In this document: positions 58,443 to 64,000 of the stretch, one piece after another
How positions within the stretch are numbered: position 1 is the stretch's first letter
Layout: every line of letters starts with the position of its first letter
Assembly: GCA_934047225.1 (NCBI GenBank)
Contig: OW204001.1
Coordinates: 9,036,201 to 9,100,200, forward strand
Length of the DNA stretch: 64,000 bases
Reading direction: 5' to 3'
Origin: Ypsolopha sequella
Taxonomy: Eukaryota; Arthropoda; Insecta; Lepidoptera; Ypsolophidae
The notes under the pieces: model-generated
Told to the model about the DNA's origin: nothing
The model's database searches: none
What the model saw: only the letters and a program-made list of their open reading frames with translations
Translations under genes and position numbers: made by a program

Positions 58443-61009
58443 TGGTGTTCACTCTAAATAATCCCAAGATTATGAGCTTTTTGGTGCAGAACCAAAAGAA
58501 GAAATCTGACGAATATTTATTAAAAAATTTCGTACCACAATAGCCCCGCGCCGCGCCCCGTAGTGTAATTTTCATTACCAAGCATATTCAAAGGTATTTA
58601 AATATTTTCGTATACAGAAAGGCCTACCAATATTACTTTATAATATTACTGACCTGAAGAAACACCTCAATAATAGAACTTTTAGGTTTTAATTTCCTTG
58701 CGAATACCGATGAAACAATATCCACATTACTGCCACCTACCACACACTTTCAAAATCAAATAGGTAGGTAGGTACTCTGCTTTCAAGCAGACGAAGTAGT
58801 CCTAAGTAGTCAGTCTCATTTCAAGATTGTTCAATAGATGGCGCTGCTATCAATGGAAAATTAAATGTTACCAGTAAGTAAAAATAAAAACACCAAGATG
58901 TTTATTAGAACAAACGCTACAAGAAAGTCCCTCCCTTGAAGTTAATTTCGTATTTCATCGTACAATAATATATGAACCTCAGACCATGGGATCTCATCGC
59001 CTAGCAAATACTTTTATTTCTTTTTTGTGTCAACAGTAGTATCAGTTAATAGACTGTAAATTTTAAAATTGACAAATAACACATTTCAAAATTCTATTAT
59101 CACAAAATATTTTTTTTATTTTAGATATGATATGACATCATTTTTGTACCATTGAAACAAAAATAATATGAATACTTCACTGCTATCTATAATTAAATCG
59201 AGAACTTCTAATACCCTCTGGCAAGTACAGTATTCTGTTACGCAATAATGTTTCCTTGACGAAATTGTATGAAAGTATGAAATGCTATTATAATAATAAA
59301 TCCAACCCTACTATCCGAGCCGAACGTCAGGCCATGTGAGAGGCGGAAAACGTGTACAAAACTTATACGGCTAACAGGGCAATGGTATAACGCAGGGCAG
59401 CTTGAGGCGAGCTGTTGGGCAGTAGCGACCCCACGAATAGCATTTTGGTCTATTAGTATCCCTCTCTATACATAATTTGTGGTCTATACTATACGTATAT
59501 GACGGTGCGTACCGTTTAATAGCGCTTTCTCTATGGACTGGCTACGTGTCGATCGGTGCCCTTGCAAGTTTGCAATTTGCTCGCAAAAGGATTATTTTGT
59601 CTCCGCTCCGCTTCGCTTGGCTCCCCAAAATTATTTACATATTCTAGGTAATTAAATATATTGAAAATTTCAGTTTTATGCAGTCCATAATAATAATTTT
59701 ATTATTATTTTTTTCTTTGGTTATGTATTTTGTTTTCCATTAGCATAACAACGATGATACAATTTGCATTGGTCAGAAAAAAACATTTGACTTTTGTTTA
59801 AGTTTTAGTTTATAGGTACGAAAGTGTGTAATTTTATAATAATTATACACCTACCACACGGTCACTGAGCCGTTTGCCAGGCCAGCTTCCAAAAAAATAA
59901 ACTGGTTGGCGCGCTCTAAGGACCTAAAAAATAAATTATTTATTGGTTGGATAGGCTAATCTTTACCTTTCTTAAAGTATTCTTGACGCCTGAAATGACA
60001 CACAAGTTGAATGGGTTGAAATATTTGGCTAGGTCATAAATTAGCATAAAAAATATCACTTACTTTTGAACAAGCACAGCTTTTTCCCTGTCCGCTTAGC
60101 ATTTCGCTTCTCTAATTATGTTTTAAGTGCTGCTAGGGACCAAAAACAGTAGTCTTTTCTCATAATGATATTAGTATTGAACAGATCAATGAGCGGTTTT
60201 CCAGACTGACCTTGATCAAGCTTTCAGAGGCAAACATCAATGGTGTCACCCTGCTTTCAAGTGTCAAAAAGCTAAGATAATTTTTTATCTGTCGGCAGCG
60301 ATTTTCTGTGAGCTAAAAAATTTCAAGTCAAGTGTTAAATCCAACAATAGTTACCTTTACAAAAAATATTTTGTTGTGTTTATTTTGTGTTGTTTTTATC
60401 TACATTACTTTAATGTAGGGTGACATGGTCACTATGTGACCAAACCCATTAAATAATAATAAAAAAGTCTACGTTACTTAAATTACAAGATGTTAATATT
60501 AGCTTGATGTTTCATTCAAGTTTCAGCATAGTCATCCCATGTGTTGTGGCTATTTTATAAAAATATAGGAAATCAACGTTTCCTTAAGGTTTCATCACCG
60601 AAAGAACAATGATTGTCAAGGAGGAGCCACACTGTATAGCAAGGTTTGTCAGAATCCGAAAGATAGCAAGATCCGTTGGGTAATATCAAGAAAAAGAAAA
60701 AAAAACTACTAAATCACTAGAGCACACAAAACGAAGCAAAGACGAAGAGTCCCATCTATTTTGACAATTACGCCTAAAAAAAATTAGTAAAGCAAGATTG
60801 TCAGAAAGACGTTTTTTGACACTTTAAGCAGAGAATATAAAGTATTACTACGTAAAGAAGCGACACTCACCTCCCCGCGCGAATTTAACATCCCCCGCGG
60901 TCCCCCGCAAGTTAGTGGAAATCTGGAGGCACGTAGAGCTCGAGTAGCACTCGTTCACTGCGCGCGTATTTTGTTTTTTGTTTTATTACGATACTGATTT
61001 TTAATGAAT
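58443..61009. other. AT-rich DNA with small repeat fragments
   Basis: 59598-59640 holds the GAGCG-type repeat in reverse (CTCCGCTCCGCTTCGCTTGG). 60870-60965 is GC-richer (CCCCGCGCGAATTTAAC) just before the THAP-like start at 61010. No other feature. Confidence 0.4.
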
Positions 61010-61132
61010 ATGGTTCGTTTTTGTGGTGTTTATGGATGCATTGAAAACGGAGCAAAAAATAAAGAACGCAGATTTTTTTTATTTCCTGCCGATGAACTAA
61101 ACCAAGGCATTTTCTTTTATGTATTGGTTTAG
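61010..61132 (+). pseudogene. THAP-domain N-terminus-like fragment
   Basis: The ATG at 61010 opens 40 codons: MVRFCGVYGCIENGAKNKE, then RRFFLFPADELNQ, and a stop. C..(x)..GC followed about 14 residues later by FFxFP is the start of a THAP domain. The sequence lacks the later W, CSKHF and AVPT parts nearby. TTGGTTTAG/GGCG at 61125-61134 could be a splice acceptor, but no matching donor is seen. It differs in sequence and strand from the relic at 56285-57282. It could be a first exon of a gene or another transposon remnant. Confidence 0.4.
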
Positions 61133-61259
61133 GGCGTTAACTGCAACTCTCAAGCAGTTGTGTAACAGTTGGTAAGAATTTCAACATTAAGTTGAAATTT
61201 TAAAAATCGAATGTTTTTGTGTCACCGTTCGAGCTGAGCAAATTTCAACATGTCCTAAA

Positions 61260-61445
61260 AATTGTCTATTTGTGCCCGAAGTACGGCGATAGAGCTCACC
61301 ACCCATCACGTTGGGACGTAATATTTGTAGGTGAAACGCGGGTGTACCGAGTGCGGACTGTGACATGCATTTCAAAGTTCACACTCAGAACACCTCTAAC
61401 ACCCCCTCGAGCATTTGATTCAAGTCGTGACGATGTATATATTTT
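61260..61445 (+). mobile_element. SINE body, GTGCCCGAAGTACGG family
   Basis: ATTTGTGCCCGAAGTACGGC, CACCACCCATCACG, GAAACGCGGGTGTACCGAG, CACCCCCTCGAGC and TCGTGACGATGTATATAT match the SINE pieces at 18954, 39765 and 48010. Confidence 0.6.
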
Positions 61446-61959
61446 TAATACAAAAATAATCCACGGGGAACCAAATTAGGACCTAGGGATTAACCACGCT
61501 AAAATTTAGGAAGAGAATCATATAAGTTGCTGACTATAAATGTTGTCCCTCTCGGTCGACGACCCTCACACGCTTGCTGCCAGCCCTAGACTAGGTCACG
61601 CACACACACAAGCGTGTGCGGACGAGCCAGATGCGCTCGTGAGAGTGTAGGTAAATAACTTGAGCGAGGACAAAGAAGTGTCGGGGGTGTGCTTTAAGTA
61701 TAGGCTGCGCCATCTATTGAGCCGTTCGGTACCTCCAGTATTGTCTTTGAAAACCCCTCATTTAGCAAATCAATTTCGCCAAAGGTATTGCAGTACGTTA
61801 TCTTTGTAGCCAGGTCTTCGTATACAGTAGTTATCGGTATTCAAATGGTCGCGTAGACAATGGTCGTATTAGACAAATTTTATCCTGAACAATAATCCTA
61901 ACGATTCGTATAATAAAATAGCGAGGGTTTTTTTTTTTTTTTTTATTTGGTTCAGTTCC
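61446..61959. other. AT-rich DNA with a GC-richer patch
   Basis: CACACACACAAGCGTGTGCG at 61598-61618 and GCGCCATCTATTGAG near 61706. No gene. Confidence 0.4.
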
Positions 61960-62110
61960 CGGGAGAGACAAGCAAATTTTAGAAGATCTTTGAATGCAAT
62001 TTTGTTTCTTTTAAAAAATAAAGGAATGTTTTCTTTCAGTAAGATGAGCTAACTAAAGGATTTAAGGTAGTTCCCCTCCAGGGCCCTTACATTTTTTCCA
62101 CCCTGTATAT
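61960..62110 (+). mobile_element. SINE tail, headless copy
   Basis: TTGAATGCAATTTTGTTTCT, TAAAGGAATGTTTTCTTT and TTCCCCTCCAGGGCCC match the body of the SINE at 2700-2860. Confidence 0.5.
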
Positions 62111-62269
62111 GGTCTAAGCCTCAACATGAAAAAATACCCTAAATTTAGGGGAAAATACCCTAAGGCGGGAGCACTATATACCACGGACCAAGCAAGCGGG
62201 CTATTAGCAGCGCGTTCCGCATGACGCTAATAGTGCTTAAACTGCCATCAAACTTCTCACGCCCGTTGT

Positions 62270-62720
62270 TCCGAATGAAAAATGGCGTCCATCACTCTTA
62301 AGAGGCTATGCGAATTTTATTTTTGCCACTGTCACTCCAAGCGAAAACACGCTCAGTGCGAAAGCAAAAAATGTTAGTTTTATAATTTTTATAAAAAAAC
62401 TAAAATAGCTACCAAAACTTTAAATCTCAAATCTCTAGATATTGTTGAAACACACCTAATAAAATATGTTTGAGTTCTGTATATGGTTGCTATTTGTCAA
62501 ACGAGGACAAAAAGTGTGTTTGAAGACCTCATTTCAACAATTATTTCTATCGAGGAAAATTTATCCAAACATGTTTTCCAAATTTCAAAACCCTAGATTA
62601 TATAGTCAAAACGCATATACCAGAAATTTATTAAAATTTTCCGTGTATTTCATGAAATACACAAAAAAGAAGCACCTCTATTTTTTTACATATCGCCTTA
62701 AACTTATGATCCATTCGGAA
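62270..62720 (+). mobile_element. Dispersed element, AAGGCGATATG-ended, copy 2
   Basis: CACCTAATAAAATATGTTTG, TTTGTCAAACGAGGA, GACCTCATTTCAACAATTAT and ATTTCTATCGAGGAAAATTT match 36190-36310. CATATCGCCTTAAAC at 62690 corresponds to the inverted CTTAAGGCGATATG at 36000. Confidence 0.6.
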
Positions 62721-63416
62721 CTCTTTTGAACGTGACATGGACGTTAACACTTGAAAGTGTAAGAATTTGTAGAAAGTTTACAGTGCTGCAAGGATCTTAT
62801 GACGCTTGGATTGGTTGTGTCCGAAATTGGAACTAACGTCGCTATACGCCTTGCTTTACAGCTGCACCCCCCTGTCACTGTCATCCACGTGCCATCAGAT
62901 CTATGTAGCAATGAACGTTACGTGAATACAAAAGGTATACTATTTTACTAGATCCAAGAAGTGGCTTCTTCTAACTACAATTATATACAATCTCTATATA
63001 TTCTATTAATAAACTCTTAAGTTCCAAAAATTTTGTAGTTTTGGAATTGCCACCGCAAGGCTGTCACTTTTCATAGATCTCTTACAGTGCAAATGCTCTA
63101 AAGCACTGGTAATGATAGCACAACATGTCGTCGTTAATTATGTCATTTATGACGTCATAGCGACCATTGTAGGGCTATCGTTATCGGGCTCACAACGACT
63201 CGGAATGACGATAAACGCGATATAGTCGATTATGTCGTGACTCTGAACGCACTGTAGTATTGACGAATTCGGAACGCAGGATTTGAGGTTATGTTTTTCG
63301 CTTCGATTGTGATGTGTCAAATCGTCAGAAATCGAAATACCTAGTTCGTTTAATTGCACCTAAATGTTTTATTGAAATGTTGTATTACTAGACAACGTGG
63401 CAAAGTTCTTGTTAAA
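62721..63416 (+). promoter_or_regulatory. PPIL4 upstream region
   Basis: The stretch before the ATG holds a perfect palindromic TGACGTCA (63150-63157), a CRE/ATF-type site, about 260 bp upstream, and a TATCGTTATCGGGC stretch near 63177-63190. No TATA box is obvious. Promoter use is inferred. Confidence 0.4.
63150..63157. promoter_or_regulatory. CRE-like TGACGTCA palindrome
   Basis: An exact TGACGTCA within ATTTATGACGTCATAG. Chance occurrence is possible, but its location upstream of PPIL4 fits a CREB/ATF site. Confidence 0.35.
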
Positions 63417-64000
63417 ATGGCAGTTGTGATAGAAACGACACTGGGAGATATCACTGTGGACTTGTTCGTCGACCAAAGACCAACGACGTGCCTGAACTTT
63501 CTGAAGCTATGCAAAATGAAATATTACAATTTCAACTTGTTCCACACGGTAAGAAGTGGCTTTATAGCGCAGACCGGAGATCCAAGTGGAGAAGGAACCG
63601 GTGGACAATCCATTTTTGGCCTTTTGGAAGGTCCTGAAAAGCGCTTCTTTTCAGGCGAAAAGATGCCAAAAATTCGTCACACCGATGCTGGACTACTATC
63701 TATGGTGTGTACTGGCGAAACTATGGTCGGTTCTCAGTTCTTTTTCACTCTTGGCCCTGATTTGGACTCTTTAGACGGAGTACATATTGTTATTGGCACG
63801 GTAACTGAAGGACATGACATATTGAGAAAATTGAATGATGTTATTTGTGATGAGACCTACCGCCCTTACAAAGACGTCCGGATAACTCATACAGTCATTC
63901 TTGAAGATCCATTCAGTGATCCACATGGGTTAAGAGCACCTTCTCGGTCACCATCACCCAGTGCTGAACGTTTGAAAGGAGGCCGCATTGCACCAGATGA
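63417..64000 (+). CDS. PPIL4: PPIL4-like cyclophilin (peptidyl-prolyl isomerase-like 4), N-terminal part, cut by window edge
   Basis: The ATG at 63417 sits in a good start context (AAAATGG) and opens 194 uninterrupted codons that run off the right edge. The protein begins MAVVIETTLGDITVDLF and carries a full cyclophilin-type domain (about residues 1-165): NFLKLCK (27-33), FHTVRSGFIAQTGDP (42-56), GTGGQSIFG (60-68), GSQFFFTL (105-112), LDGVHIVIGTVTEG (119-132). The tail DDP/EDP-type linker (163-170) and the RSPSPS stretch match the PPIL4 layout, which in the family is followed by an RRM domain, here outside the window. PPIL4 is a nuclear, RNA-binding cyclophilin linked to spliceosomal complexes (family knowledge). 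The catalytic Arg of cyclophilin A is Thr44 here, and the drug-binding Trp is Ser118. PPIL4 proteins in general lack these residues, so weak isomerase activity is expected. No intron interrupts the visible part. Confidence 0.93.
   Translation, partial: MAVVIETTLGDITVDLFVDQRPTTCLNFLKLCKMKYYNFNLFHTVRSGFIAQTGDPSGEGTGGQSIFGLLEGPEKRFFSGEKMPKIRHTDAGLLSMVCTGETMVGSQFFFTLGPDLDSLDGVHIVIGTVTEGHDILRKLNDVICDETYRPYKDVRITHTVILEDPFSDPHGLRAPSRSPSPSAERLKGGRIAPD

Noticed and set aside
63586..63774. 62-codon plus-strand ORF
   Set aside because: Alternative frame inside the PPIL4 coding sequence.

Overview
Eukaryotic, AT-rich, gene-poor genomic DNA. It is most likely from a moth or butterfly. That call rests on recognising several interspersed repeats as typical of Lepidoptera (a TACGGAACCC-ended element, elements ending in GAGCGAAGCGAG, tRNA-headed SINEs with a GTGAGGAAACCTGCATG body, many TA- or TTAA-flanked fold-back elements) and on an insect-like Runt-domain gene. 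There is no bacterial-style gene packing; almost all short open reading frames lie in repeats or AT-rich intergenic DNA.

Two confident protein-coding genes are present, both cut by the window edge. (1) A RUNX/Runt-domain transcription factor on the minus strand. Its first coding exon (10453-10265) and second (8646-8430) are joined by a canonical intron, and an untranslated leader reaches a probable splice acceptor at 10643. The rest of the gene is not within the 8.4 kb to the left edge. (2) A PPIL4-like cyclophilin on the plus strand, starting at 63417 and running off the right edge as an uninterrupted 194-codon exon. Only its N-terminal cyclophilin domain is visible. A broken two-exon THAP-domain/P-element-like transposase gene (57282-56285, minus) and a second short THAP-like start (61010, plus) lie between 56 and 61 kb.

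The rest is a mosaic of mobile-element remains. 0-8.4 kb: fold-back elements, a self-nested TACGGAACCC repeat, and two hAT-like elements with 8-bp target duplications. 8.4-10.6 kb: the Runx exons. 12-22 kb: dense palindromic MITEs, LINE 3' ends, tRNA-like SINE heads, and a perfect palindrome with 110-bp arms. 22.3-22.7 kb: a 133-bp tandem repeat. 25.5-27.7 kb: LINE ends followed by an inverted, higher-order 110-bp tandem array. 30-31 kb: a GC/CpG-rich block that could be a promoter. 32-50 kb: further fold-back elements, including two TTAA-flanked ones sharing one TTAA. 52.7-54.1 kb: two decayed reverse-transcriptase fragments in opposite orientation. 54-63 kb: repeats and THAP relics, then the PPIL4 promoter region with a TGACGTCA site.

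The two real genes show no sign of working together; they look like unrelated neighbours separated by about 53 kb of repeat-rich DNA, part of which could be Runx upstream introns or regulatory sequence. I saw no CRISPR array, operon, intact tRNA/rRNA gene or intact autonomous transposon. Repeat boundaries were read by eye and may be off by several bases, except where a target duplication fixes them.
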